Of a DNA stretch of 64,000 bases, positions 12,954 through 25,961 are shown in pieces. A program made the translations under genes and the position numbers. How positions within the stretch are numbered: position 1 is the stretch's first letter; each line of letters starts with the position of its first letter. This DNA comes from Pholis gunnellus (lineage: Eukaryota; Chordata; Actinopteri; Perciformes; Pholidae). The notes under the pieces are model-generated. The model did no database searches. It had not been told where the DNA came from and saw only the letters and a program-made list of their open reading frames with translations. The stretch spans positions 16,357,915-16,421,914 of the forward strand of contig OU342817.1 in NCBI GenBank assembly GCA_910591455.2, read 5' to 3'.

Positions 12954-13236
12954 TACAGCTACAAAGCCAGGTTTTCTGCACCGGTGGAGGGACACAAACA
13001 TTTTTCGTTGCCATTCATGCTCATAAATATCACAGTGACTACTCTTCAGATGGAGGTAATCCTGTATCCAAAACCGAAATGACACAAACACGATGCTGAT
13101 GAAACATTTGTTGATGGCCATTCAGCGCTGGCAGGCACAGCGACCATCTCGACTCCATCCATTATTATTATTAACAAGTCTGAGATATAATCTCACATCA
13201 ACGGTGAGGACTCCAGTGCACTCGGTCTGTGCTCAT
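11385..13236. other. Convergent 3' regions of the nitrobindin gene and bok
   Basis: The two genes are transcribed towards each other here, and no further coding exon is visible. On the minus strand, AATAAA (plus-strand TTTATT at 12363-12368) is a good bok polyadenylation signal and would make the bok 3' UTR about 870 bases long. A (CA)n tract lies inside that UTR at 12897-12952. The nitrobindin transcript probably ends between 11400 and 12300; its exact signal is unclear. Confidence 0.5.
12897..12952 (+). repeat. (CA)n microsatellite in the bok 3' UTR
   Basis: A pure dinucleotide run of about 28 CA units. In the sense of bok it is a (TG)n tract in the presumed 3' UTR. Confidence 0.95.
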
Positions 13237-16200
13237 TCATGGCTCCTTCATGACGTAGACGTACACTGTAGTGAGGAAGTACTTCAGGGACTCTATGACA
13301 GATGACAGCCAGTGGTGATGAGGGGTCACTTCCTTCCTCAACACACATTTCGAGATCTCCGCCTGATACAAGGAAATTTATATTTTAAATTAGACAACAA
13401 TGAAACATAAAAAATTAAATGTTTGCAATTTCTTGCCAAATACAAACATGAGGAAAAAAAAAAAAAAGCACTTTTCAGAAAACAAAATTCAGGGAAAAGG
13501 GCGTCAAGAGGTAAATACATTTAAATTTAAAAAAGCGCTTTAGCAGGTAAAATATTTACCATGTAAACCTTCTTAGTTAGCGTGTTAGCATGCTCCAGCT
13601 GAGGCTAATGGCATTAGTTTTGAAGGTAAAGTATTTGGCAAATTAAAATCTTTACCCGATGATGGTGGTAAAGGAAAATAACCAACGTTATTACAATTCC
13701 CTCTGAGGGGGACATGAATGTCTGTACCAAACAAAACTAAAAATGCATTGTTTTTTTAACCACGAGAGGGCCACAGAAACCAACGTAACCACTGCAACAC
13801 TTTGCATCAGATCAGCCAACAAAGCAACAGTATGTGAGCTACATTTTACATGAAACTCCCCTCTAATTGACTATCAGAGCTTAAGTACACAAACTGAACT
13901 CTCATCCATAAACAAGATAACGTAATCAGTCATGTAGCTTTAGCAAAAGCGATGTGGAAGAACAGAAAGTTGCCCGTTTTAATCTCCAGAGAAACACGAC
14001 GCAAGCAGTGTTTTTATTCCCTCTTGCTGTCAAATGAGAAATATCATTTAGTATGTGGGGAAAAGTTCCCTAAAATAAAAACGTCACGTACCCATCCTCC
14101 CCGTCTCTTCAGCCAGGGAACCAGAAACTTGCGGACAAACTGTCCCAGACTGTCCACCAAGATGTGGACGGTGCTTGGATGACCCTGTCTGACACAATCC
14201 ACCGCCAGGGCTCCGGCTACTGCATACATGGATACCACCTTACCCCACGTTATACCTACAGCGAGAAAAACAGACATCACCAAGTTACGCTTCATGTCTC
14301 CTTTACCTTCGTCTACGGAGAGATGTTCATCATTAATGTTTTGGTAAAAACAGGTCTGGATGGGATCTTTACGCTTCAGCGATTCAAGCCGATATTGATT
14401 CGGTCTTGTTGGTCGTTTGATAACCGAGAAGCAAAAATAGCACACTTTGTCCAGAAGACCCGAGCTTCAGTCCTCTACAGCGGCAGAGTTTTCCTGACCG
14501 GAATCAATAAACATAAACACCCCTTCTGCTGTTCTCATGGGTGCCACTCACTCATCTCCTCTCTATGCTTTCTCTGTGACATATTCTGTAATCTGCCTCC
14601 CAGCATGTGGGGCAGTCGGTGGACCTTGTACTGAAATAAACTGTAAATGCCAGGTTTAAGTCAACAAACCAGTGCGTTTGTGTTACTGTAGCTGATAAGA
14701 CATCTTAGAGACCAGTTCTACATTAAAGAGTGTGAGATTGCTTTTGCCTGGGGGTGGGTGAACACACAGTTTCTACTGTGGGGAGGTCAACAAGTACAGA
14801 AAATGAAGAGAGTCATAAAGCTTCTTTCAGGTGAAACAATCCAGTCTGACAATTGATGGCATCCCGCCATTTCTAGGTTCAGTTTCCAGGGCAGCAGGGA
14901 CTGTTATAACAGCCGTCAGTGATGCAGCTGGGTCTAATGGCATTAGCCGCCTTAGGCCAGCTCACATTGTCATCGCTGACCGAAGAGTGTCTGACTGTGG
15001 CTATAAGGGGATAGAGCGAGCTCCGGGCAAGCTTAGATGAGATAAATGTCCGATCGCGTCACATCTCTCTCCCTACTGAGAAGCAGGCCAAAAATAGAGA
15101 CAAGATGATTGTCAAGGATAAAGCCGGAGAAGGCGAAGGCGTAAAGAGGAGGAACAGAAGTGGGAGGCAGGCGAAGATAGATGGAGGAGACACAAGTCAT
15201 GTTGATTTTTACTGAGAGAGACCGCAGCACAGATGGCCGCTTCTAAACAAAAAAATGTTTTGCTTACGATACATAGAGTCACTGGACTTATCGTTCCTTT
15301 GTGGTCATGTTAAGCACTTGGAGGCGTAGTGACGAATGACAAAAAGCTAAATAAAACAAATTCCAGACGGCAGGGAAAAACAAACTTAGATGCATTCTTC
15401 TATTTATATCCAGGTTCCAACCCGTCCCAGAAGGCTGGGGCAGCCTGGGTTCACCAGTTTGTTATTCTTCAGGAGGAATCCCACGCCGTTTCCAGAAATA
15501 CATCCACGCGACGTCTAAACAAGCACAAGTTTATTCGGAACACAGTCATGAAAATGACATTAAGCGAATCCGTTTCTGATCTTCCCTCGTCACAGCTCGA
15601 CCATCTAGAATCAAGCCCACAGGCTCACGCTGAGGACATAACACAGCTATCTTTATTTGGATAATAAACTGCTTTGAATTGTGTACAAAGCAGATCTGTT
15701 GTCAAGGCAACTTTAATAAGTCCAAGAGCCAGCACAAACAATTCAACACCGACAGTAATTAGACTGACGAAACTCTCAAGACCAAGGCTGAACAGAAAGA
15801 TTTGACCAGAAACTATTTCAGACTTATTCTTTGTGTCGTCCAGCCACAATTCACTCAGGACAATGAAACATGAACAGGAAATCACAGATCTCTTCCGAGG
15901 TAGTTGGCATAGTGTAAATTAAAGTTTGGTAAAGTAACTGTAACTCAAGATACAAAAGACATTAACGTTACCTTACTACCAAATAGCACGTGTCTGATAT
16001 CAGACCGACTACCGTTCTAAATTATAGCAAGTTTGGTTGCACTTTCCGTCACCTTAACATGCTCATGTCACACCTTTATTATAACCATCAAAATAAAAGT
16101 CTCCCTAACAAGACAAACCACACTGCAGCATGCTGATATTTAGCATGGATAACGAGATATAACGTTTACCATGTTAGTTAGGGTGTTAATATGCTAACAT

Positions 16201-17886
16201 TTGTTAATTTGAACTAGACTTATAAGACTAGACTCATACGTTTTGCAGGTATAAACCAAAGTACCGGATAAGGTGATCTGATAAAAGATACACTGAAGAG
16301 ATTTAAATTGATCCTGTGCAGGACACGAATTTCATGGCAATCCGTCAAAAAAGTTGTCGAGACATTTCACTCAAACCCACAAATGGTGTTTGCTGGAGGT
16401 AATGTCCGGGGATCAGAGTCAGTGGGATTCATTCTCAAGAGTGAGAACCATGAATGTCTGAACCAAATTTCATCGCAGTCCATCAGGTAGCTGACGTATT
16501 TCAGTCTGGACAAAAGTTGCGTACCGACTGAACGACATAGAACACCCAACAATGTCTGCAAACAACAATTGGTCACAACACAGGACATATAGCAAGTCAT
16601 TAAAACCTACAAGAAGACATCGAGACCTGATTAAATACCTAGAGCAGGCAGAAGCATATATTGCTCGGGCCATAAAAAGGCCTAGATTAAAAAAAGTAAG
16701 AGAAAATCTTCACACCCACTCCCTCTCATTATAAGCACCTCTCTGCTGGAAAGTGCAGACTCACACCAGTTTAATGCCAGTAAAAGCCTTCATCAGTAGC
16801 GGGAGACGCTGTGGAAGTGTGAATCACTTCCTGTACTGGCCGCAGACAACAGGTTTAGTTATAGCATACAGGGTGCTGCGTCATCAGCAGCAGCAGCAGC
16901 AGCATACCTGTTGAGAAGATCTCTGTTGCCACGCCGATGAAGGCATCTGAAACCATGTTCTCCATGGCAACAGAGATGTTGAGCTGCCGCGCCACGTTCC
17001 TGTACAAACTGGGTTGTATACACTCCAGCTCGTCGCCTAGGTAACAGAGGGAGAGCACAGTTAGAAAAAGGAGAGAAGAATGAAGTCTGTTTGGAGGACC
17101 AGTTTAATGTGATTATTTTTTTTTAAAACGCTCCAGGCTCCACAAACTATTACACTGTACAAGACCACCGTTCAACCGGCTCAGGCTGTTCACTTCGCTC
17201 TGCTGGTGGAGGGTCACTCAGACGTTAAAAGTAAAGAATGTTTACTTCTTAAAGAGACGCTGGGCACTTTAGCTGCTGTGTTACGTGAGTCAAGTCCTCC
17301 AGATATAAATCATTTGGTTCAAGCTGTTCTCTTACACGTGCACACGCACACGATCCTTAACTCATCATCTGACCCAAGCTCATCAAAGCATTGCGTAAAT
17401 CAGCCATGTTTTTTATGCCTCGTACGATCAATTATCGCTTCCAGCTCTGTTGAGTCATCTCAGCTTTCAGCCCACTATCATCAATTGATCGGTCCGTGTT
17501 CCCAGAGCACAGAACTGCAAAGTCTTTCATTTTGGAGCCTTCTTAATTTGCTCTAAGAAAAACACACAATTATTTACTTTTGAGAGGTTTCTGGTACTGG
17601 TCACTGTAACATGGAATTAGCAACCTTTTGTAAAGTCTTTAACTGATCATTAGTCCTGATCCTCTAATTTTATTGGATGTTATTACATTTACTGAGGAGG
17701 TATTTTTTCAGTCCCGCCTGATACAGCTGATTTTTTTTTTTTTAAACCTAATATTACAAAATGGTGAACATATTCAAAAACGCAATCTTCGCATGTAATT
17801 TTGCATTTACAAAAATGAAAAACTTCTGTCACGCATATTCCATCATTGTCCCTCAATAAATGTATTTTAAAACCCAAATGAAAAAG

Positions 17887-17974
<88 letters not shown>

Positions 17975-18612
17975 TCTTAATCTTTAGTCAGGGGGTTAAC
18001 ACACTGACCATAAACAACCATGTTCTCTGACTGAGACCTTTACTGCATCATCTGTCTTTACAAGGTATAAATAATAAAATCAGGTAGAAAAAAATGCCCC
18101 CAAAATACTTGGAAATAAAGTCTGAGGACTGTGCAGCGTTTGCTGGGGTGTGCACTTCTGCTCTAGTTAAAATAATTGTGTTGAAACTAATGCGGCCTCT
18201 TCATCTTATTTGAGCTATATCCTCTCCTGGGTGTGTGAGGTTCAAAGTACACAAGGAAACCACGACCATGGCCTTGACTGTGCCTACATGTCTCTATAAG
18301 ATGCAACTTTGCCCCTTGAAGCCCATTACTGAACTCATTTTACAGTTCACTGTTTTGTAAGACTTTACAGCTCTTCAGGTTTCTCTTACCAAGACAGAGA
18401 AGCACCAAAGACACGTCAGCCAGCGCTGCATTTGAGGGAGAGAGGTGGAGTTCAGTTTTGGACCATCCCAGCCCGTTCTGGTTGAGTCTGGACAGTATGT
18501 AGTCTCTGCACAAGGCTTTAGACTGGGACACCAGCTCCTTCTCAGTCAACGATCGGTCAAACACGTCCAGGACCTCCGCTGCAAACACAGAGGACCGCCG
18601 CAGGACCTTCAT
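13237..18612 (-). CDS. bok: BCL-2-related ovarian killer protein
   Basis: Four coding exons read on the minus strand (18612-18390, 17036-16908, 14255-14092, 13362-13237) give 213 residues, against 212 in human BOK. The start MKVLRRSSVFAAEVLDVFDR matches the family N-terminus. The BH3 region LLCLGDELE spans the exon 1-2 junction, with Gly75 split. BH1 is IFSTGITWGKVVSMYAVAG and BH2 is WLKRRGGW. The C-terminus (HHHWLSSVIESLKYFLTTVYVYV) is the membrane anchor, somewhat more polar than usual. BOK is a BAX/BAK-like pro-apoptotic effector found mainly at the ER and kept low by ERAD. A clean acceptor (CCCTGCAG) sits 6 bases before the ATG, so at least one noncoding 5' exon exists, as in human. Introns carry a (CA)n tract, a CTG triplet run and two copies of a dispersed repeat. 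Confidence 0.97.
13556..13790. repeat. Dispersed teleost repeat, copy 1 (bok intron 3)
   Basis: This segment contains GTTAGCATGCT, CAGCTGAGGCTAATGGCATT, GATGATGGTGG and GAGGGGGACATGAATGTCTG. It shares the CATGAATGTCTG-ACCAAA block with a second segment in intron 2 of the same gene (about 16120-16540). The pattern fits a high-copy interspersed repeat of perciform fishes that I know only by its sequence. I cannot assign it to a named family. Confidence 0.5.
16120..16540. repeat. Dispersed teleost repeat, copy 2 (bok intron 2)
   Basis: It starts with AT-rich GCATGCTGATATTTAGCATG and TATGCTAACATTTG motifs. It continues through ATTTCATGGCAATCCGTC, GAGACATTTCACTCAAACC and GTGGGATTCATTCTCAAGAG, and ends with CATGAATGTCTGAACCAAAT and TATTTCAGTCTGGAC. 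The phrase with ATTTCAT, GCA and TCCATC occurs twice within the copy, so the element is internally repetitive. It is diverged and has no intact open frame. Confidence 0.55.
16885..16902 (-). repeat. (CTG)6 run just inside the bok intron 2 donor
   Basis: On the plus strand this is six CAG units. In the bok pre-mRNA it reads as CUG repeats beginning at intron position +5, directly after the GTAT of the donor. Such a run can bind CUG-binding splicing factors; no effect is shown here. Confidence 0.9.
17888..17972 (+). repeat. (CA)n microsatellite in bok intron 1
   Basis: About 42 uninterrupted CA units lie between bok coding exons 1 and 2. Confidence 0.95.
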
Positions 18613-19569
18613 GTCCTCCTGCAGGGGGGGGTCAGGGTCAGAGAGCGTCTGACCGCCGTGTCTCGGCGTGTCCTCTCTTTATCCCAGAGGAACAAAGTTT
18701 AACGCTGAAGACAATATGGCAGCTGTGGAGGACAGAAAACCCATATTCAGAGGCAGCTAGACAGACTTGGTCAGAATTACATCCCTGAGTCTTGAAATGT
18801 TTCTGTCAAACAGAGTAAGAGACACAAACTCTTTTAATCAACAAACTGGTGCAAACAACAGGTTAGCATCGAGTGATTCAATACTTTTTTTTAACATTCA
18901 AAAGGACTTTGGGTATATATATCTATATATATATAGATATATATAGATAGACACTGATAATCTAACGTTAAATCACAGCACAAACTTACATAAGAATACG
19001 ATGGAGGCGTATGTGACTTGTTGTGAGTCACATGGTGGGATAGTCAAGATATTCCTACATTTCTTGGATTATGCAACACCAAGCTGATACCACAAGATGG
19101 CAAGAGAAATGTCATATCCTCGTTTGAGATTTTTTTTAAAAAGCATAAAGCATACCGTTTCAGTGCAACATTTAGTAACCTGGTAAAGAGCAGAATATTT
19201 AAGATGCATCTTAGAATATAGGCTTGATGTATTTATACATTAGGCTGTTGCACCCAAAGAACAAGCCACGCTTACCTTCAACGTTGTATCCACATTGAGA
19301 TGTGTCCGCTTCTGATATGACAATTGTTTTATGTTTCCAATCGATTAATCAGGAAACCTTTTAAACAGTCTTTCAGCCAAAAGAGCCCGAAAGCCAGAAG
19401 CAGCTCAGCCCGTTGTCTCTTAACCAAATGTTTCAGATCATTAGGAAGCCACTTACGTGATGTTCTGCCTCAGGGCTCATTCATTAGAGAGCTCATGCTC
19501 TGCTTGGTCCACTTATTTCCCCCTGAAAGCACAGACTGAGCCGAGGGACGCTGTAAAAAGGACGCCTAC

Positions 19570-19660
19570 CTGTTGTTCCACCTTCCCATTGGCGCTCAAT
19601 GTGTGCGTCGGTTTCACAGTCAGGAAAAGCCCGGAGGAGGAGCCTCACTCCGGGGGACAG
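19570..19660 (-). other. bok: Candidate noncoding first exon and promoter of bok
   Basis: On the minus strand a near-perfect donor, CAG|GTAGGC, ends an exon-like GC-rich stretch at 19570. The reverse of a CCAAT box (ATTGG in CCCATTGGCGCTC) lies just upstream in transcription order. The intron to the acceptor before the bok start codon (exon resumes at 18618) would be about 950 bases. The exon start is not defined by sequence. Confidence 0.35.
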
Positions 19661-21848
19661 AGGGAGACAAATAAACTGCATTCACATTTTCATTAACAAA
19701 TCCGGACGGATTTTGAGTCATATATGTATTTTTACATTTAATTGATTAATTGTGTCCACTACTGTGCGTAATAGCCACACGGCTTTAGGCCTACGTTTAA
19801 AGCCCTCGAGTCCCTTTGCAACGTCAGTGAGCGAGCGAAATGGGGTTTCCTAGAACAGGTGTATCCGATGATCTCTGACAGAGTTAAGTGTTCCTCGCTG
19901 ATTCCCAAAGTGGCACACCTTTAATCCTGTGCAGAGCAGATAAATATAGGTGTCCAAGTCGGCACTTAAAGTCCTGGGACAAAGTTAATTGGGCTTTATC
20001 ATGCGCCATGTATGATTTATTTTGTTCAAATATTGTCACATTTTTATTATTTAATCAAAATACAATAAACTTAATCCCTTAAGGGCTCCGTCGATCTTGT
20101 TTTATGTCATTTTTCAAAGTAAAAGTCAATTCGCTATTGATGTTTGGAGAGGTGGTGGTGTCGAAATATTTCATTATGTGTTCCACAACATTAAACACAG
20201 AAAATAAGAACTGTCAGAGGAGAGAGGCTCGTTCCAGGTAACAAATGCAAAACTTATTCATTTCTGATTATCTCACGTGTGTGTGTTTGAGTGTTACATG
20301 CCACATTAAAAATAATAAGCAAAACCCAATTCTGATATGTTTGCATATCAAACTGATCACAGGTATAATGGTTGTTAATTGGAGGATATTATTTTACTCT
20401 TGATATTAATGGTGTTAACGTACAAGAACCTACACCTAGTTATATTATACATTTTATAAATGTTTATATATATATATATATATATACATACATGCATATA
20501 TAGTGTTGGCCGCTGGGTGTCGCTGTTGCTCACCTTACTGTTGAGGTCAACATTGTTGTTTTCAGCAATGTTCTGTGAGCTGATCTGTTCATTTCTTCAG
20601 GACTAGTTTGTCCCCTTGGACAGATTCAGCTACATATCAATATATGAATACAACACAATAACATTTGCAAGTATTGTATTGATGATTAATCGTTTTACTC
20701 GTTGTCATAGTCTGATCCTTGTTCTCAATATTACAATGATAGGATTCACACAGATCATGAAAAACAGAGAAACATTTACTTCTTTGTGATCTTTTGGTCA
20801 GCAGCAGTGTCTCCATCTCCACAAGCTCGTCTGGACTAGAGATGTTCTGCATAAATACTGTCATTATTTCAGTTCCTGCCTAAAAACACATCAATAATCT
20901 GTCATGTGTATATTTGTTTCAAGTGGTTTCAAAGTTAAAGAACAAACTATTAAAACTCAAAGCATTCGTGTCCTGAGACGTTGGTGTGTCAGTAATTAGC
21001 ATGTTGATGGGTGAGTTTCTACTGTAATGATCCTGTTGAAAGAAAAGTGTGGCTATTAAAGAAAACCTCGCCCCCTTTGAGTCAGTATTCACATTCATTT
21101 GTTGGAATGAGAAACCTGAACTTTCAAATATGAACCCAACTGACCGCGTTCCTGGGTTGTATGACAGGCTGAATACAATATAAGGAGTGAGTATGAGTTT
21201 TAATAATTGTTGTACACGTTTTTGTTCAGCTAGGTTGTTAACAGTGCCGTTAATGAAAGGCAGCTTGGTTGAAAACCGTACTCCTCTATGATGAAACACA
21301 ATGCTCGTCACATCGAGGCATCCCCACATGGAATCTATCTACCTATTCCAAGAATGTCTGCGTCACTGAGAAGGGAATTTGTTTGGCAATCTTTGCTGCT
21401 ATTTGATAAACTACCACAGTGAATGTTCAATTTTTTCAACAATTTGCTAATGGAGGACGAACCGGTATGTCTGAAGAAGCCTGTCTATTCTCTGGTTATG
21501 CTGTTGGGCAGAGAACTGTGGGCCAATGTTAGGTTGTTTTGTTGTTTCTTTATTTCTATGTGATAAAGTCTATTGGGCTAAACATTGACTTAATTCAATG
21601 TGAAACGGTCACAAGACCAAGAAGAACAGAGGGTGTGTTGTAGTTTGTACTAATATGGCAGCTACAAAAAAACAGCTGACCGCCCGGTTAGAGACAATGA
21701 CACCAAGTCTCACATTCAGTCTGGATGAAAAGCATGTCAGCACGCTGAGCATTGACACATTTCAATCATTCTTTGTTTCTTCGACAGTACATATTTTTGG
21801 CTGCTGGTATGCAGCAGGTATGTTTGGAAATTCTTCAGTACACCTGCA

Positions 21849-21859
21849 CCCCCCCCCCC

Positions 21860-21936
<77 letters not shown>

Positions 21937-21942
21937 ACACAC
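21849..21942 (+). repeat. C-homopolymer joined to a (CA)n microsatellite
   Basis: A run of about 28 C passes directly into (AC)n with one G interruption near the end. It lies between bok and elovl1. Long C-runs like this are prone to length error in assembly. Confidence 0.95.
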
Positions 21943-23219
21943 TGTTGAATATGTTAACGCACTTTCTATCTCTTCCATGCATGAGACTATAGTGAGACTG
22001 AGAGCCACACACTTGAGTGACCAGTTAGTACAGCCACTGCTCAAGTTCTAGTCCTTCTCCACCACCAAGAGTGATGCATTGTCAGTATACAAAAGTCTAA
22101 ACTGCATGCCATACAAGCACCACATGCAATCATTGTCGTTTTCTATTTCCCCGGAATTCCCTTTATGACAAAACCGTCCAGCACGTTCATTTGTTTTAAA
22201 TCTAAATATTCAACTCAACATGTTAAAAACCACATCAGCACTTGTTTGTATTTAAGATTTTGTGCATTAACCATATGTTAAATAGGTTTTCATGCCAGCT
22301 CTTCATTGAGGTGCCCCCATATGCTAACCTGACAAACACCAGGTACACAGACTGTGATGATTCCCCCACCTTCCTTCCTCTTTCCCAACCAGCCAACTGT
22401 TCAGTCTGAGATGCATTTCATAACCTCTATCTGGGCCTCACGCCCATCATCCCCGTTGATCGTGAAAACAGGTAAAACCAGAGGCACAGGAGAGCTCGTC
22501 ATAGGCAGCAAGGGTTGGACGAGAACCCAGCCTCTGAGCCGCAACCTGGGAAGGGATAGGCAACTCAAAAAGTGACGTTATATTCATGAATGTATGACAG
22601 CTGATTTCACCTTTAGCCCAAATCCTGTTAGATGGACATTTGAGAAGTGGCATGATCGATCCTTTTTTGACTGGACCAAAGGTGCATTTAAACTTTTCAG
22701 ACATAATAAAATTGCTAACCGGTAAAGTTAGTTTTATCTTCATTCTCATGTATTTATTAACTGGTTTTCATTGCCCAAAAACGGGGCCATTCCACCCTGG
22801 GTCTTGGTTTCTTAAACATACGTCTGTCACTCCATGACCCCATCCCCTTCCTTCCCCACTATTGATGCGACAGTCCAATCACAAACAGGCTTTGTGGGGA
22901 TAGGAAGGTGGAGCTAAGCATAGAAACAGGGTGTGGTCCTGAAACCAGCAAGGTCTGTAGTAGTGCCCCGGGGTTTAAATTGACTTGAATGATCCCGGTC
23001 CCATAGTTATCATAGCTGGCCTCTCAACTTTTACTTATCTCTCTCTCTCTCTCTCTCTCTCTTGCTTCCTTTCCACATCTCTTACCTGTGAAACGTTCAG
23101 CTCTTTTGGGATTGCTTGTGAAAAAAAAAGAAATCAGAAACATTTGAGGAAGACTTGAGGCCGCCACCCACGGACAAGCTCTGCATGTATGTGGTTCACC
23201 TCTCACTGATTGATCTGTT

Positions 23220-23304
23220 TCTCTGGATTGAGTGCTGCCTGCGCGGGCTGTGCAGCTGCTTTCCTCTCACACAGGAGTGAGTGCTGAGGACTTGTGTTCT
23301 GCCG
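23220..23304 (+). other. elovl1: Candidate noncoding first exon of elovl1
   Basis: A GC-richer stretch ends at GCCG|GTGAGTC, a good splice donor. The coding exon of elovl1 is preceded by a clean acceptor (TTTCCCCAG at 24049-24057) 33 bases before the ATG, so an upstream noncoding exon must exist. This is the best candidate. The exon start is uncertain. Confidence 0.45.
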
Positions 23305-24090
23305 GTGAGTCACTTGTTACTTACACATCAGCAAGTATTTTAGCAGTTTAAGTGATCTGAGATTTGTAACCGTGCTGCTCCTGTAAAGTTCATTGAGTGT
23401 GTGTGTTTTTTTTTTTTATGTAAGGAAGTGTCTATTTTAACTCACCACGGTGTCTTTTGCCAGACAAAACCCTCTGCTTTACAGCTGAATAATGTTTATC
23501 AGGATTAGGACATCAAAACGTGACTTCTTTTTAGTAAAGTATGCTCTGCAGTGTAGGAAAACACCCTGGAAATCTCTGATCAGCTCATATCTTGGTGGCT
23601 GAGGTTGGCTACGCTTGTAAGGGCCAAGTTCTTTGCCTCACCTGTTTGACTTGCTCTGTTAGTCAGCAATGGAGTATGTCATTGTTTCTAGACTGACAAC
23701 AGACATCGGATGTTTCACAATCCTGGAAATATTCATAGATTTATTTCTTTTAAGTACAACTTCTTCTTTTTCATTCACTAAATAAAATGAAGCTTTTCAC
23801 TTTTTAAAGGAAGTACATTTAGTGCTAAAACGGTGAGGATTTGTTGCTCCCATGCTTCACTTTGGATCAGGCAGTGAGAGGAGCTCCTGCTACAGATTTT
23901 AGTTTTTTTTTAAGGTTGTACATGAGGGCACTCAGGTGTGTGATGAGCCTGTGCAGCTATCTCCTGTTTGTTCAGCCTGCAGATGGACAGGTTGCTTTGT
24001 CGCTCACTTGCCCAACCGACCTCTCATCTCCTTTTTTGTCATTTTTTTTTTCCCCAGTGGTTTAATAGGTAAAAGGAAAAAGGAGTCACC

Positions 24091-25961
24091 ATGTTGCGAG
24101 AAGCTGTATCAAACATTTTAAAATTCCAAACATTTGTGGAATCGAGAATTGGTAAGTGTCTTTGTCTCTGATACAGGTTTACACCTCTGCTTTGTGAAAA
24201 TATGAGTGAATACCTTGTGATCTAAAGGCATAATGATAACATGCTGTGTATAAAGTTTGAAAAGGGCCTTTTTTCTTGTCTTTCTTTAACCTATCCCGTG
24301 AATCTGCCACAAACTGTGTATAAAGTGCATTTACTGTTGACCCAGACATCTTTTTTGTGCCGATATAATAAGAAATGTTTGCTTTCATTGTCCTAAGATG
24401 TCCGAGTCAGGGACTACCCACTGATGCAGGGCCCCGTAAAGATGACCGCCATCCTATTAGCCTATGTCATCATCTCAAAGTACCTTGGACCTCGCCTGAT
24501 GGCAAACCGTAAACCATTCCGTCTCAACGCAATCATGATAGTCTACAACCTCAGCATGGTTTTACTGAATGCCTTCGTGGTGTACGAGGTAAAGAAAATC
24601 ATTGACAAATGAGGCTATTCGCTGACTAAAATCCCAATTTCTTCACGTGCCAGAGTGCTTGTAACAGCTGCTGATGTGTGTTTGACATCTACAGTTCCTG
24701 ATGTCTGGATGGGCCACCACTTACACGTGGAGGTGTGACCTTGTTGACTTGGGAACCAGCCCAGAGACTTTACGGGTAAGCCAGTAAATTGTCAGACATT
24801 TTCCTGGGAGCAGAGGAGCACTCACTGCAGTGTCCTAGAAAGACGACGTAGGCCGACTTTGAGGTTAGGACTGACATTACAGCACTTTTCTTCTTTTCGC
24901 TCCCGCAGATGGTTCGAGTGTCCTGGTTGTTCTATATTTCAAAATTTGTCGAACTCCTTGACACAGTAAGGACATTTATTTCTCTCTCCATACATTTTTT
25001 TTTTTTTTTTTCCCACTTTAATTGTCTGACCTTTTTTTTGCGACATGTATTATGTGCATGCTAACTTGAGCTTGTTCTACTTTTACTTGAGATGTTCTTT
25101 GTGCTGAGGAAGAAGCAAGGCCAGATCACATTTCTCCACGTGTTCCATCACTCCTTCATGCCCTTTACGTGGTGGTTTGGTGTCACCCTGACTCCTGGTG
25201 AGGTTTACTCAGCAGAACATCAATGCAAAAACGACACAAAACACATGGCTGAACATCTCCTCAAATTACAGATTGAAAGTACTTTGCATCCAGTACAAGG
25301 CCCAAACAATAAACTGGGGTAATGACTGTACATTTGCATACACATGTCTAATGGCATGCACAATTTTTTTTCCCCCCTTTTAAGCTGGAGGAATGGGCAC
25401 CCTCCATGCCATGGTGAATGCAGCCGTCCACGTCATAATGTACTTCTATTACCTACTCTCTGCTGCTGGACCTCGCTTCCAGAAATACCTGTGGTGGAAG
25501 AAGTACATGACCGCCATTCAGCTTGTAGGTCTTTTTCTTTTTTTTAAACATGTATATTTATTATGACATGACTGGGATATATGATTTTCCAATGGATCTA
25601 GGTCAGAATGAGATTGGAAACAACAATCTGTCTTTTCCCTGCTGTTTCACAGATACAGTTTGTTCTGGTCTCCATTCACATCAGCCAATACTACTTCATG
25701 GAAAGTTGTGACTACCAGGTTCCCATGTGGATCCACCTGATTTGGATGTACGGCGTCTTCTTCTTCCTCCTCTTCTCCAACTTTTGGATCCAGGCCTACA
25801 TAAAGGGAAAGCGGCTTCCCGTCTTGGAGGCCAAGCCCAAGCAGAACGGCTCGACCGGGGAAGCTGTCTCTGTGGTGGCCAATGGGAAACACCTGGAGAA
25901 TGGGAATGCGCACCACCATACCAACGGCAAAATCTTCCTGGGCAAAGTAAAGGAAATCTGA
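24091..25961 (+). CDS. elovl1: Very long chain fatty acid elongase 1
   Basis: Seven exons (24091-24151, 24398-24588, 24695-24775, 24909-24965, 25092-25197, 25385-25524, 25653-25961) encode 314 residues. ELOVL enzymes condense malonyl-CoA with a long acyl-CoA at the ER, the rate-limiting elongation step. ELOVL1 prefers saturated and monounsaturated C20-C26 substrates. Visible are the histidine box HVFHH (residues 146-150), KFVELLDT before it, several hydrophobic spans, FLWWKK-type [12 protein letters not shown] and the conserved QYYFMESC segment. The C-terminus KVKEI fits a KXKXX ER-retrieval signal and resembles human ELOVL1 (KVKAN). ELOVL7 is the closest alternative, but HLIWMYG...LFSNFW and the tail favour ELOVL1. 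The neighbour cdc20 is also the human neighbour of ELOVL1. The linker before the tail has a HHH-containing insertion. Confidence 0.95.

Larger units (their letters stand above)
18613..24090. other. Divergent intergenic region between bok and elovl1
   Basis: This 5.5 kb stretch holds the 5' ends of both genes and no other coding exon I can support. A possible bok noncoding exon ends at 19570 and a possible elovl1 noncoding exon ends at 23304. Between them lie AT-rich DNA, TA-rich stretches (18917-18950 and 20466-20487), a C-run plus CA microsatellite (21849-21942) and a (TC)n run (about 23039-23062). Confidence 0.5.

Noticed and set aside
24398..25961. Assignment of the elongase to ELOVL7
   Set aside because: ELOVL7 is close, but the HLIWMYG and LFSNFW segments, the KVKEI tail and the cdc20 neighbour all favour ELOVL1.
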